The notes under the pieces: generated by a model
Database searches by the model: none
Told to the model about the DNA's origin: nothing
What the model saw: only the letters and a program-made list of their open reading frames with translations
Translations under genes and position numbers: made by a program
Assembly (NCBI GenBank): GCA_016709305.1
Contig: JADJNA010000032.1
Span: forward strand, 1 to 64,000
DNA length: 64,000 nt
Source of the DNA: Candidatus Villigracilis saccharophilus
GTDB lineage: Bacteria; Chloroflexota; Anaerolineae; Anaerolineales; Villigracilaceae
Reading direction: 5' to 3'
Shown here: positions 18,296 through 27,401 of the stretch, in pieces
How the letters are laid out: every line of letters begins with the position of its first letter
Numbering within the stretch: position 1 is the stretch's first letter

Positions 18296-18804
18296 CCGGA
18301 AATAGTTGTGCTAACCGGGTTCATTCGCCAGGCTTTTTTGGGATTTTGGTTCCCGTAAATCCGAGCTGGAATGTACGCAAATGGCGATCATTTATTTGAC
18401 GCGAGAGAACCCTTTAAAACACTGCTATAACTGATGGCTATTCAGACTCGTTTCAGAAAATGGAATGAAATAATTGTAAGAATAAATTCTGCCCGTTTCG
18501 CGTGCGGTTGAGAACAGAGTCGCGAGGGGTGGGATATCGAAGGGAGACACAGCTGCAAACCTTTACTGCCCCTGTACTTTTGTTAACCTTACATTTATGC
18601 GATGTTGCGTTACAATCGGCGTCGTTATTATTTCGGGTAAGGCAATCTGATTTGTCTTCTTTATATTTGTTTCTGTTAGAGAATACTCCTATCGAAAAAA
18701 ACGCTTTATAACAGAGAGCGAAAAGCTTTGGTGAGCGCAGCTTATGTTTAACTTTAACCTGTACGGCCTGCCATTAATAAAATTATTTTCCAGAGGAGTT
18801 CAAA
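18296..18804. other. Intergenic region before lipoprotein genes
   Basis: About 510 bases. No gene recognised; a 69-codon frame at 18502-18711 has no family signal. The end of the region is AT-rich and should contain the promoter of the lipoprotein gene at 18805, which has GAGGAG at 18794-18799. Confidence 0.4.
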
Positions 18805-19653
18805 ATGAAAAGAAATCCCAGATCGATTGCTATTATTTTTTGCACCATGCTGACCTTCGCCACTTTGTTTGGGGCATGCATTCCAAAAAACTTTTATGCA
18901 CCTCCACCACCTCCTTCTGAAAATTTTCCAGCGACAGCCACCGCTCAGGCCCTTCAACTGCAGGGATTAACTGCCACAGTTCTGGCGCAGCCCATTATTG
19001 TTGTCATTACAAATACGCCTGAACCTGCTTTACCAACCGCCACAATAGACCCCGCGCTGAATGCTGTTGCTGCCAGCCCCAGCCCCAGCCCCAGTCCCAG
19101 CCCCACCACAGGCGCTGTGACGGTTTCTGTGAGCCAAAATACCAACTGCCGTATGGGACCCAGCCAGGAATTCAAAGATGTATACGCATTAATAGTCGGG
19201 CAAACAGCGGAAGTAGTAGGTAAAAATACGATCGACAATTATTGGATCATCAAGATCCCCGATGGCTCGGGAAAGACCTGCTGGCTGTGGGGACGATATG
19301 CCACCGTGAGCGGGGATACCGCCATGCTTGTAGAAGCCGTCACGCCAACCCCTTCCGGCGGAGGAAAACCGTTAGACCCCATCATCACATCTTCAAGTAT
19401 CAAGTGCTACAATGCCGGCAACGGTGACCAGGATTATGAGGTTCGGGTGAACTGGACCGATAACTCCAACAATGAAACAAAATTCAATATCTACACCTCG
19501 CCAAATAATAAGTATTATTCAAAGAAAGCTGATGCGGTTACAGTGGACTTCATAGAGCGGCTGCCAGCAGGAAAGACATTAACCGTTGTCGTAGTCGCTG
19601 CAAACAGTGCGGGTGAATCTGGCCCCAGCGTAATCAGCTTGGTTTGCCCATAA
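18805..19653 (+). CDS. SH3-domain lipoprotein, paralogue 1
   Basis: A 282-residue exported lipoprotein. The signal peptide ends in the lipobox FGAC (Cys25). A Pro-rich tether and a Ser-Pro dipeptide repeat (about residues 91-100, from repeated AGCCCC units in the DNA) lead to a bacterial SH3-like domain (about 105-175; TNCRMGPSQEFKDVY, AEVVGKN, YWIIKIPDG, CWLWGRYA). A C-terminal domain from about 195 has the WTDNSNNETKFNIY pattern of fibronectin type III-like folds. It is followed 40 bases later by a paralogue with the same layout. Role unknown; SH3b and Fn3-like modules suggest binding at the cell surface. Confidence 0.85.
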   Translation: MKRNPRSIAIIFCTMLTFATLFGACIPKNFYAPPPPPSENFPATATAQALQLQGLTATVLAQPIIVVITNTPEPALPTATIDPALNAVAASPSPSPSPSPTTGAVTVSVSQNTNCRMGPSQEFKDVYALIVGQTAEVVGKNTIDNYWIIKIPDGSGKTCWLWGRYATVSGDTAMLVEAVTPTPSGGGKPLDPIITSSSIKCYNAGNGDQDYEVRVNWTDNSNNETKFNIYTSPNNKYYSKKADAVTVDFIERLPAGKTLTVVVVAANSAGESGPSVISLVCP

Positions 19654-19693
19654 GTTGCCTGAAACAGAGACCGGTAGATAAGGAAAACACATC

Positions 19694-20635
19694 ATGAGCA
19701 AGGGCATCAATAAATACTTTCTTCCATTACTATTGATCTTTGCGCTTTCGGCTTGCAACTTGTCCGTGGCGACTGAAGGCGTGCGGAGCGGAGAAGACGC
19801 CGCGCTTTTATTGACGATCACCGCGCAAGCGCTGATCCTTGAGCAGGCTGGGCAGACCTCCACACCCACAGCGGCGGATGTGCAGAGTCAAACCATTGTG
19901 TATATAACTGCCACTCCCGAGGTGGCAGCTTCGGCGACGACTGAGGCGGTTCTTCCTCCTGCGACCGTAGATGTTCCACCTTCATCAAACACCCCCGCGG
20001 TGACGGTGAGTAATTCCACCACGGTGACTGTGAGCATCGCCACAAATTGCCGCACTGGACCCGGGCAAGCCTACCCGAGCATCTTCGGCCTGCCCGTGGG
20101 ACAATCTGCCGAGGTTGTGGGCAAGAATACATCCACCAATTATTGGATCATCAAAATCCCGAATGGCAATGGGACTTGCTGGCTGTGGGGGCAGTACGCC
20201 ACGGTGACGGGTGACACGAGCGCGTTGCCAACCGTTGCCATCCCGCCCACGCCCACACCCACCATCACCCCCACGCCAAAGGTGACTGTGACACCTACAC
20301 CAACCACTGCGTTCGCGCCTGCGGCGCCTTCAGGCTTAAGCGAGACGAATACATGTACTCCAACCGGGCTGCCTCTCCCGAAATATGATTTAGCAATAGC
20401 AGTAACCTGGCAGGATAATTCGAGTAATGAGAAAGGTTTCAAAATTTATTTTGATGCCGGGTTTGGTGGTTCCGCTCCTGTGCTAGTGGGCAGTGTAGGA
20501 GCCAATACAACAAATGTTACATTCACTTGGGGAGTAAACAAAGAATTTTCACCTAAAGTATATGTAGAGGCATTTAATGATACGGGGACCTCCTCCCAGG
20601 CACAGGTTAACGTCTCGACGGCGGGCTGTCCATAG
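19694..20635 (+). CDS. SH3-domain lipoprotein, paralogue 2
   Basis: A 313-residue lipoprotein built like its upstream neighbour: lipobox LSAC (Cys21), a Thr/Pro/Ala tether, an SH3-like domain (TNCRTGPGQAYPSIFGLPVG, AEVVGKNT, YWIIKIPNG, CWLWGQYATVTG), a second Thr-Pro-rich linker and a C-terminal Fn3-like domain with WQDNSSNEKGFKIYF. Near-identical SH3 cores show a tandem duplication, while tethers have diverged. A strong terminator follows at 20656-20697, so the two form a unit. Confidence 0.85.
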   Translation: MSKGINKYFLPLLLIFALSACNLSVATEGVRSGEDAALLLTITAQALILEQAGQTSTPTAADVQSQTIVYITATPEVAASATTEAVLPPATVDVPPSSNTPAVTVSNSTTVTVSIATNCRTGPGQAYPSIFGLPVGQSAEVVGKNTSTNYWIIKIPNGNGTCWLWGQYATVTGDTSALPTVAIPPTPTPTITPTPKVTVTPTPTTAFAPAAPSGLSETNTCTPTGLPLPKYDLAIAVTWQDNSSNEKGFKIYFDAGFGGSAPVLVGSVGANTTNVTFTWGVNKEFSPKVYVEAFNDTGTSSQAQVNVSTAGCP

Positions 20636-20655
20636 AAGTTGGCGGTAAAAGATAA

Positions 20656-20697
20656 AAAGCAGACCCCCGAGGTTTTTTGAACTCGGGGGTCTGCTTT
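20656..20697. terminator. Bidirectional intrinsic terminator
   Basis: The arms 20656-20671 and 20682-20697 pair perfectly over 16 bases, GC-rich inside (GACCCCCGAG) and A/T at the ends. It follows the second lipoprotein gene and faces the convergent DUF559 relic and repeat-protein gene, so it can end transcription from both sides. Confidence 0.85.
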
Positions 20698-20701
20698 CAA
20701 C

Positions 20702-20833
20702 CTATTCCTTCAACGCATCCCATAACACGGTCAATACGTTTTCGAGATTGTTCATCACATCGTTATTCCAGAAATGCAGGACTTTGTATCCTTTGGAATG
20801 GAGGAAAACAGTTCTCTTATTTTGATCTGTCAG
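20702..20833 (-). pseudogene. DUF559 (Vsr/endonuclease-like) 3' fragment
   Basis: On the minus strand this stretch reads TDQNKRTVFLHSKGYKVLHF followed by WNNDVMNNLENVLTVL to a stop at 20702-20704. That is the end of the DUF559 restriction-endonuclease-fold domain, including the conserved FWNNDV block. The N-terminal part is missing because the adjoining DNA belongs to the repeat-protein gene, whose stop is at 20830. The fragment is too short to be functional. Confidence 0.6.
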
Positions 20834-22979
20834 GGAAGACTGCCATCCCAGTTTCCCGAGATGGGCATATCACCAGGGTTGCCAAGGGCAAAAACAATGT
20901 CCGCAAAACCATTGGTATTGCTGTTCCTTAAATAGAATTGGGCGTTGCGATAGACCCCGATCGTGTCCGTCCCATCGCCATTCCAATCGCCGATGACGGG
21001 CATGTCCCCCGCCAGGCCATAATTGAGCGCCACATCCGCGAACCCAGTAGTGTTGGCATTCTTCAGGAAGATGAAGCCGTTGCTCGGGCGGAAGACACCG
21101 GTCGTGTCCATGCCATCGGCGTTCCAATCGCCCGCGATGCCGACATCACCCGGATTGCCCAGCGCAAAGGTAATATCCTCCGGCCCTGCAGAATTCGTGT
21201 TGCGCAGCAGGAACGTACCATTGCGATACACGCCGATCGTGTCGAACCCATCCCCATCCCAATCTCCAACCACCGGCTGGTCGCCTGGCAATCCGAACGC
21301 AAAAGATAAATTAGCAAAGCCAACTGTGTTGGAATTGCGCAAATAGAACATGCCATTGCGGTAAATGCCAATCGTATCCGTGCCGTTGCCATCCCAATCG
21401 CCGGCCACCGGATAATCCCCTGCCAGGCCGTAATTGATCGCCACATCCGCGAACCCAGTAGTGTTGGCATTTTTTAAATACAAGAGACCATTGCTAGGAC
21501 GAAATACCCCGGTGGTGATAATAGCATGTGCCGGTGTGGGACCCACAATGCTCAGTCCCGCTTCATAGATCGTTGTCGATATGACATTAGGGGCGATGGT
21601 GAAAATATCGCTAAAACCATAATCCGCCGAAAGGATGCTTGCATTGATATCACTATCTTTCGTATCATCTGCGCCCTGGTTCTTCGGAGAAAATGAGGAA
21701 CCGTTGAATGGCACAACCCGCACACGATAGTCACCCGGCACTGGCGCAATGACAGCGTAAATGCCGTTGGCATTGGTTACGGCACTATAAATCAGGTTAT
21801 TTTTCGCTGCATTCCACAACTGTACAGTCATGCCGGCGATTCCTGGTTCACCGGCGTCCTGGATGCCGTTGCCATTCAGATCATGCCAGACAAGGTTGCC
21901 AATATTGATCGGCGTGGGCGTGCGCGTCGGGGTCGGCGTTTTGAATTTAATGATCCCGGCATCGTAGATGGTGGTGCTGATCACATTCGAGGCGATATTG
22001 AAAGTATCGTGAACCCAAGATCGACCCCGCTCGGGTTGATATCACTGTCAGTCTGGTCATTCAACGCCGCGTCTTTGGGAGAGAAGGCATCCGATGCGGA
22101 AGGCAAGACCACACGCACACGGTAGTTCCCAGGGATCGGGGCCACCAGCGTGTATGCGCCGCTCGCACTGGTCGAGGTTGAATTGATCAGTAGGTTTTTC
22201 GCCGAATTCCACAACTGCACGCTCACTCCGGCCAAACCCGGTTCACCGGCATCCTGGGTGCCGTCCTGATCCAGGTCGTCCCAGACAAAGTTGCCAATAT
22301 TGATTGGCGTGGGTGTGCGCGTGGGGGTGGGTGTGCGGGATTTGATGATGCCCGCATCGTAGATGGTGGTGCTGATCACATTCGAGGCGATATTGAAAGT
22401 ATCTGTGAACCCAATATCGACCCCGCTCGGGTTGATATCACTGTCAGTCTGGTCATTCAACGCCGCGTCTTTGGGAGAGAAGGCATCCGATGCGGAAGGC
22501 AAGACCACACGCACACGGTAGTTCCCAGGGATCGGGGCCACCAGCATGTATGCGCCGCTCGCACCGGTCGAGGTTGAATTGATCAGTTGGTTTTTCGCTG
22601 CATTCCACAACTGCACGCTCACTCCGGCCAAACCCGGTTCACCGGCATCCTGGGTGCCGTCCTGATCCAGGTCGTCCCAGACGAAGTTGCCAATATTGAT
22701 CGGCGTGGGCGTGCGCGTTGGGGTCGGCGTATTGATCAGTTGGTTTTTTGCCGAATTCCACAACTGCACACTCGCTCCGGCCAAACCCGGTTCTCCGGCA
22801 TCCTGGGTTCCGTTCTGATCCAGGTTGTCCCGGACGAAGTTGCCAATATTGATTGACGTAGGCGTACGCGTGTTCGTGGGTGACTGGGCGCTTGCGCTGC
22901 CAGACCACGTTAACCAAGGCGTAGCGGTAAAAAACACAAAGAACGACAAAATCATTATATAGATCAGTTTGTTTTTCAT
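20830..22979 (-). CDS. Secreted SdrD B-like / VCBS-like repeat protein, frameshifted
   Basis: About 710 residues when a one-base deletion near 22008 is bridged (fragments 21981-22979 and 20830-21984). A signal peptide (about residues 1-31) is followed by SdrD B-like modules (NIGNFVWDDLDQDGTQDAGE, GLAGVSVQLWN...), each introduced by a Thr-Pro-Arg linker. The first module is cut short and fused to the linker of the next. The C-terminal half has about five repeats of roughly 46 residues with the pattern GDWDGDGxDTIGVYR, which recalls calcium-binding VCBS/FG-GAP propeller blades. The nearly identical modules come from a DNA repeat of about 396 bases. Probably a cell-surface or matrix protein. Confidence 0.82.
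22000..22700. repeat. 396-bp tandem repeat inside the SdrD-like gene
   Basis: The segment starting GATGGTGGTGCTGATCACAT occurs at 21967 and again at 22362, and the following few hundred bases are almost identical, giving a repeat period near 396 bases (132 codons). A third, partial copy of the module runs from about 22700 to 22860. Near identity at DNA level indicates recent duplication or gene conversion, and could also cause assembly problems. Confidence 0.75.
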
Positions 22980-23108
22980 TTTTCCGTCTCTTCACTGATA
23001 ATATTCAAATCACATTATACGATATATTTCATATAAAATATCCATTTAATCCGTAGTCAGCAATTCCAAATTCAAAAAAAAGCAGAAAGAGTACGACCTG
23101 AATTCACG

Positions 23109-23372
23109 TCAAGATAAAATAATCCGAATTTTTTCAACTGGCGAAGTATTTTGGATAATTATTCCACCTGAATACCCTTTCAAAATAAAATCGCCTCCAT
23201 TTACCTTCATGCACGGCACCATGTCCAGCGAAGGATATTGGAAATATTCTCTATAGTATTGCATTTTCGGCACCCGATTGGCATGAATGACGGCAACGGC
23301 TTGCAGCGAACCGATCAACATCGCCAACAGGAGAAAACCGATGCCTTTAAAATTGGAGTTGGTGGATGTCAT
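23109..23372 (-). CDS. Small membrane or exported protein, unknown
   Basis: An 87-residue reading frame with one hydrophobic segment at about residues 10-28 (GIGFLLLAMLIGSLQAVAVI), then a polar region. It may be a membrane-anchored or secreted protein. No family was recognised and no clear ribosome-binding site precedes the ATG at 23372. It lies alone between the repeat-protein gene and the LLM oxidoreductase. Confidence 0.45.
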   Translation of the reverse strand: MTSTNSNFKGIGFLLLAMLIGSLQAVAVIHANRVPKMQYYREYFQYPSLDMVPCMKVNGGDFILKGYSGGIIIQNTSPVEKIRIILS

Positions 23373-23561
23373 AAGGTTAGGGCTCTATCCATTTCTTTAT
23401 GAAATTTCAATTGAGTCGGCAGGGTAGCTTCGTTCACTTCCCTGTATTAAACATTTATTTTTCTTTCACGTTGGGTCGGATCAGTGATCTGAAAAACACC
23501 GAAACCCAGAATGGGGATTTCAAGGTCACTGCTCAACTTCACGGTTTGTATCATTTTCTCA

Positions 23562-24446
23562 TTAGAGTACAGCTATTGCCGGGATGATCTCCTTTGCAAA
23601 GGTTTTGAGCGGAGTAATGGAATAGACATCCGGCATATTGAAGATCGCGTGGGTGAAGCCCATTTCAGAAAGTTTCTGGATTCGATCGATAACGCCGCCT
23701 GCTGTATCCTTCGCAGAAAGATTCACGGTACCGAGGCAGGTTTTTTCAATCGTGTTGTAATCACGTCCCACAGTCTCGCAATGCGCTTTGAGTGTATCAA
23801 GCGCTTTTTGCATGGCTTCTGTGCCGACCCAATCCCCGATATTGCAGGCATCCGCATATTGGGCAACCATTCGCAGGGTTTTATTCGGACCCGTACCGCC
23901 GATCATAATGCGCGGATGCGGGCTTGAAATCGGGCGGGGATTATTGGTAATGGCTGGAGCAGAGAAATGTTTGCCCGCAAAGGATATCTCATCACTGGCC
24001 CAGAGGGACTTCGCCAGTTTCAGGCTATCTTCCAGTTGCTCGAAACGTTCCGAGGTTGACGGATAGGGAATTCCACTCCCTTTTGCCTCATCTTCATACC
24101 ATGCCGCGCCAATGCCAAAATAAGCACGACCACCAGAGAGGATATCGAGCGTATTGACCATCTTCATCAGCACGGCGGGGTTGCGATAGATCACGCCTGT
24201 GACCAGAACACCGAGACGGGCTTTTTCAGTCAACCCTGCAAAATATCCGAGTGTGGTGTAGGCTTCCAGCATTGGGTCGGTATAAGCCTCGCCGAACAAA
24301 CCTTTGATCTGATAGTAATGATCCATTACCCACAGGCTATGGAAACCTGATTCTTCTGCGGTTGTGACGATTTCTTTCAGCTTGGGTCGAATTGCAGTAG
24401 TGCCACCAGGGTACTTGAAAGAAGGAATTTGTAAACCGATATGCAT
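23562..24446 (-). CDS. LLM-class (luciferase-like) F420/FMN-dependent oxidoreductase
   Basis: A 294-residue TIM-barrel oxidoreductase of the bacterial luciferase superfamily. Seen are the N-terminal MHIGLQIPSF, SLWVMDHYYQ (residues about 37-46), LGVLVTGVIYRNPAVLMKM, the Arg/Gly segment LDILSGGRAYFGIGAAWYEDE, and PRIMIGGTGPNKTLRMVAQYAD. These are close to F420-dependent members. AGGAG lies eight bases before the ATG. The substrate is unknown. Downstream it faces no partner gene; upstream is only a fragment of an aldo/keto reductase. Confidence 0.88.
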   Translation of the reverse strand: MHIGLQIPSFKYPGGTTAIRPKLKEIVTTAEESGFHSLWVMDHYYQIKGLFGEAYTDPMLEAYTTLGYFAGLTEKARLGVLVTGVIYRNPAVLMKMVNTLDILSGGRAYFGIGAAWYEDEAKGSGIPYPSTSERFEQLEDSLKLAKSLWASDEISFAGKHFSAPAITNNPRPISSPHPRIMIGGTGPNKTLRMVAQYADACNIGDWVGTEAMQKALDTLKAHCETVGRDYNTIEKTCLGTVNLSAKDTAGGVIDRIQKLSEMGFTHAIFNMPDVYSITPLKTFAKEIIPAIAVL

Positions 24447-24510
24447 GATTATTCTCCTGTTTGATATTGTTTGTCTCTGACTTTTTCCATCCGATCAATG
24501 GCCAGACTAT

Positions 24511-24650
24511 TTAATACCGGTCACCAACCACCTTGATCTGCGACATGGCGCTATGAATTTCGGCAAGGTCATTCGCCGATAATTCAATATTCAGCGCGTC
24601 ATTATTTTCATCGAGCCGTTCAAGTCTGCGCGAGCCGGGAATGGGGAATC
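24511..24650 (-). pseudogene. Aldo/keto reductase 3' fragment
   Basis: The minus strand reads FPIPGSRRLERLDEN and then ALNIELSANDLAEIHSAMSQ to a stop at 24511-24513. This is the usual C-terminal end of an aldo/keto reductase (PIPGS/T-R-x(3)-L-x-E-N followed by 'L-t-x-e-D-l-a-e-i'). The rest of the gene is missing: at about 24651 the sequence changes to the AT-rich GH32 gene. It marks the left edge of the acquired island. Confidence 0.75.
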
Positions 24651-26119
24651 GGCTTTAATATATAGCTGAAGCCTTCAATATATGCATCTCCACCATAAAC
24701 TTTTAAATATGACCCAGTAGCACAATCCCCAGCATAAACATTGCCAGATATTACAGTACGATAATTATCTGTGTAGATCTCAATATAACTTCTATCAACA
24801 AAAATATGAAGCCTGATAATTTTTTCACTCGAGACCTCTAATGGACATCTATTCTCGCCAGTGCTCCAACCATCTGAATTGTTTCGATTTAGGATCAGAT
24901 CAGCTTTACCTAAGTCACAAATGACTAGTGTCTTTTTACTGCTTGCCACTTTTAATCCAATCTCAATTTTATTTGCTTTTGAGATTGAAACATCAACTTC
25001 CAAAAACATCTCGAAACACAATTCACCGCTTGCTGGTAAACTGACTTCTGTCTCCCCATAGACCTTTGCTTTAACCTTTTTAGAATGCCCAACTCTAAGA
25101 AGTTTATATTCTTCAACTGGTATGAACTGCAGTTTACCGTCAGTGCACAATTTGACTTCTCTTGGAAATGACAGCGATCCACACCATCCTTCACTTATCG
25201 CCGGCGAATACCCTTTCCACCATGGCATCCAATCACAGCTGTTTGCCCATGCAATAATGATTCTTCTCCCTTTATTATCAAGCATTGTCTGCGGAGCATA
25301 ATAATCAAAACCCCAATCTATCTCACCAATACTCTGATAGTGAAATCTTCCTGTTTTGTAGTCCATATCTCCTACAAGATAAACAGCCTTCCTATACCCA
25401 ACTCCGACGGGCGAAAAAGTTAAAACATGCTTACCATTTAACTCAAAAAAATCCGGGCACTCCCACATCGACCCGAATTCTCCTCTGCTTTCACAAAGAA
25501 CATTTATATACTCCCACTTTTTTAAGTCTAAGGATTTATAAAGCAGTGCTTTCCCCAAACCATCTTTTGATGTTCCAATCACCATATACCAAATATTTTC
25601 ATGCAGCCATACTTTGGGATCTCGAAAAGCATCAGACCCACTTTCTGGGGGGCCTGCAATCACTGGGTTCCCTTCATATTTTTCAAAGTGTATTCCGTCT
25701 TCAGATAATGCAAGACACTGACTCTGAACTATTTTCCCTTGATTATATGCAACCCCAGTATATAGCAATGTTAGAATACCATTGTCATCAACAGCACATC
25801 CAGAAAAGCAACCTCCTTTTTCATAGTTATCATAAACTTCGCTTGGGGCTAATGCTATCGGCAAATGCTCCCAATTGATTAAATCACGACTTATTGCATG
25901 CCCCCAATGCATGGCTCCCCAAATTGGCTTATAAGGATTGAATTGATAAAATAAATGATAATATCCTTTAAAAAATATCAATCCATTGGGATCATTTATC
26001 CACCCTCGCTTTGCACTAAAATGCCACTGAGGTTTATACCCAGCGCGGGTATGCTTCTTAACCAATTTATTGAGTGCCCGTTCTGCGTTTAGTATTGCTT
26101 GTTCGTGGGTAAGTAGCAT
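24620..26119 (-). CDS. GH32 beta-fructosidase (sucrose/fructan hydrolase)
   Basis: A 499-residue glycoside hydrolase family 32 enzyme. The N-terminal propeller carries WINDPNGLIFF (nucleophile Asp), FYQFNPYKPIWGAMHWGHAIS, FRDPKVW (transition-state-stabilising Asp) and WECPDFFEL (acid/base Glu). A C-terminal beta-sandwich follows. No signal peptide is present, so it acts in the cytoplasm on imported sucrose or fructo-oligosaccharides. Its last 10 codons (after about YILK) are read from the aldo/keto reductase fragment, so the native end is replaced by PIPHSRLAQT. The DNA is AT-rich, unlike its left neighbours. It is the last gene of the island on this strand. Confidence 0.92.
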   Translation of the reverse strand: MLLTHEQAILNAERALNKLVKKHTRAGYKPQWHFSAKRGWINDPNGLIFFKGYYHLFYQFNPYKPIWGAMHWGHAISRDLINWEHLPIALAPSEVYDNYEKGGCFSGCAVDDNGILTLLYTGVAYNQGKIVQSQCLALSEDGIHFEKYEGNPVIAGPPESGSDAFRDPKVWLHENIWYMVIGTSKDGLGKALLYKSLDLKKWEYINVLCESRGEFGSMWECPDFFELNGKHVLTFSPVGVGYRKAVYLVGDMDYKTGRFHYQSIGEIDWGFDYYAPQTMLDNKGRRIIIAWANSCDWMPWWKGYSPAISEGWCGSLSFPREVKLCTDGKLQFIPVEEYKLLRVGHSKKVKAKVYGETEVSLPASGELCFEMFLEVDVSISKANKIEIGLKVASSKKTLVICDLGKADLILNRNNSDGWSTGENRCPLEVSSEKIIRLHIFVDRSYIEIYTDNYRTVISGNVYAGDCATGSYLKVYGGDAYIEGFSYILKPIPHSRLAQT

Positions 26120-26399
26120 TTTTCCTTTATTTTCAGGTGAATTTGTTTTAACATATCATCTGGATCAGTTTTAGGGTGTCATGTCATCACGTCAAGCACA
26201 GACTGCTAAGTGACTATTTGCGCCAGCAACTCAGAATGATTTCAGTTCAAATAAGTCTTGCGTTAGTCTTATTATTTTATTTTTTTACTGTTTGTTTGAT
26301 CTCACAAAGCTATGATTGGTTTAAAACACAAATATATGCAAGTTTTTTAAGCACGAAATGATTTAATCAAATCAGCCTTATCCTTTAGTTAAATTCTAT
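26120..26399. other. AT-rich gap between GH32 and LacI genes
   Basis: About 280 bases with no motif-bearing frame. It should contain the promoter of the GH32 gene. I found no copy of the island's 20-base operator here. Confidence 0.35.
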
Positions 26400-27393
26400 C
26401 TATAGAGTTGTATCCCCATCAATCAGTTGTACTTTACATTTTGTAAATTTGTTATAGTCATCCCTTTGCAATATCATGCCTTCCAATGCTTCAACAAGAT
26501 TGTATGCAATATCCTCCGGGAATTGCTTTATGCAAGTAAGTTTCGGGAAAATTAAATCATTAATCATTGTTCCATCATAGCTTATAATTTTCAAGTCTTT
26601 GGGGACTGCTATCCCATTCTCCAAGGCATGCTTTAGTGCCTTAGCAGCTATCACATCTACTGCAAAAAAACCATCCAAATCTCCATGTTCTGAAAAGATT
26701 TCATTGATTATCTTCTTGTGTTCATTCGTTGCGAAGCTTATATCAGCACTATTATGATATATTGTGATGCATTCAACGTTATTGGCTTTAAGGTGTTTTT
26801 CTAACTCGTCATGTCTTAACTTCGTGTATGTATTTTGCTTGCCCATTCCTTTTATTTGAACAATTTTTTTGCATCCATTTTCAATGAATTTATTTGCGGC
26901 CAATAGTCCGCCTTTTTTATGATCGCTTGTCACCACAGGTATGTTTTTACCCAAATTAATATCCAATGCTACAATTGGAAATGAAATTTTCATGTATTCT
27001 TCATAATTGAGTTCATGATTCCCAAGGATTAAGCCATCAACCTTATGGGCTCTTAATTTTTTCAAGTAATCGAGCTCTCTGTTCCGTGTACCAACGGTAT
27101 TACACAGAATCATACTGTATCCTTTTTGATAAAGTGCCATCTCTACTTTTTCTGCTAATTGTGAAAAAAAACGGATAACTCACAAAGGGCAGAAGAAATG
27201 CTATCGTGTTTGTTCTCTTTCCAGTTAAACTCCGCGCAATCTGATTAGGTTGATAGTCTATTGCTTCCATCGCATCATAGACTTTTTTGTACATTTCATC
27301 AGATATATACCCTTTTTTATTGAGCACCCTGGAAATTGTTGTTACTGATACCCCTGCATACTCTGCAACATCTTTAATATTTTTATTTTTCAT
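26400..27393 (-). CDS. LacI-family transcriptional regulator, frameshifted
   Basis: About 330 residues when a run of eight A (27164-27171) is read as seven. The N-terminal helix-turn-helix is complete (IKDVAEYAGVSVTTISRVLN, followed by the hinge YQPNQIARSLTGKRT), and the periplasmic-binding-protein-like sensor domain follows (FPIVALDINLG, DGFFAVDVIAAKALKHALEN, KIISYDGTMI). It should repress the fructan genes of the island; the palindromes at 33298-33364 have the central AAGCGCTT of LacI-family operators. An IS3-family copy ends nine bases before its start codon, so native promoter and ribosome-binding site are lost or displaced. Confidence 0.85.
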
Positions 27394-27401
27394 AATTTCA
27401 T

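Noticed and set aside
18300..18790. Possible tRNA or small RNA in the gap
   Set aside because: I looked for a T-arm-like GGTTC and acceptor pairing but found no cloverleaf.
21500..22900. Possible CRISPR-like repeat array
   Set aside because: The repeats are long (about 396 bases), coding, and in frame with SdrD-B-like modules; there are no short repeats with unique spacers.
25285..25878. 197-codon plus-strand frame across the GH32 gene
   Set aside because: It is antisense to the conserved GH32 motifs and shows no domain.
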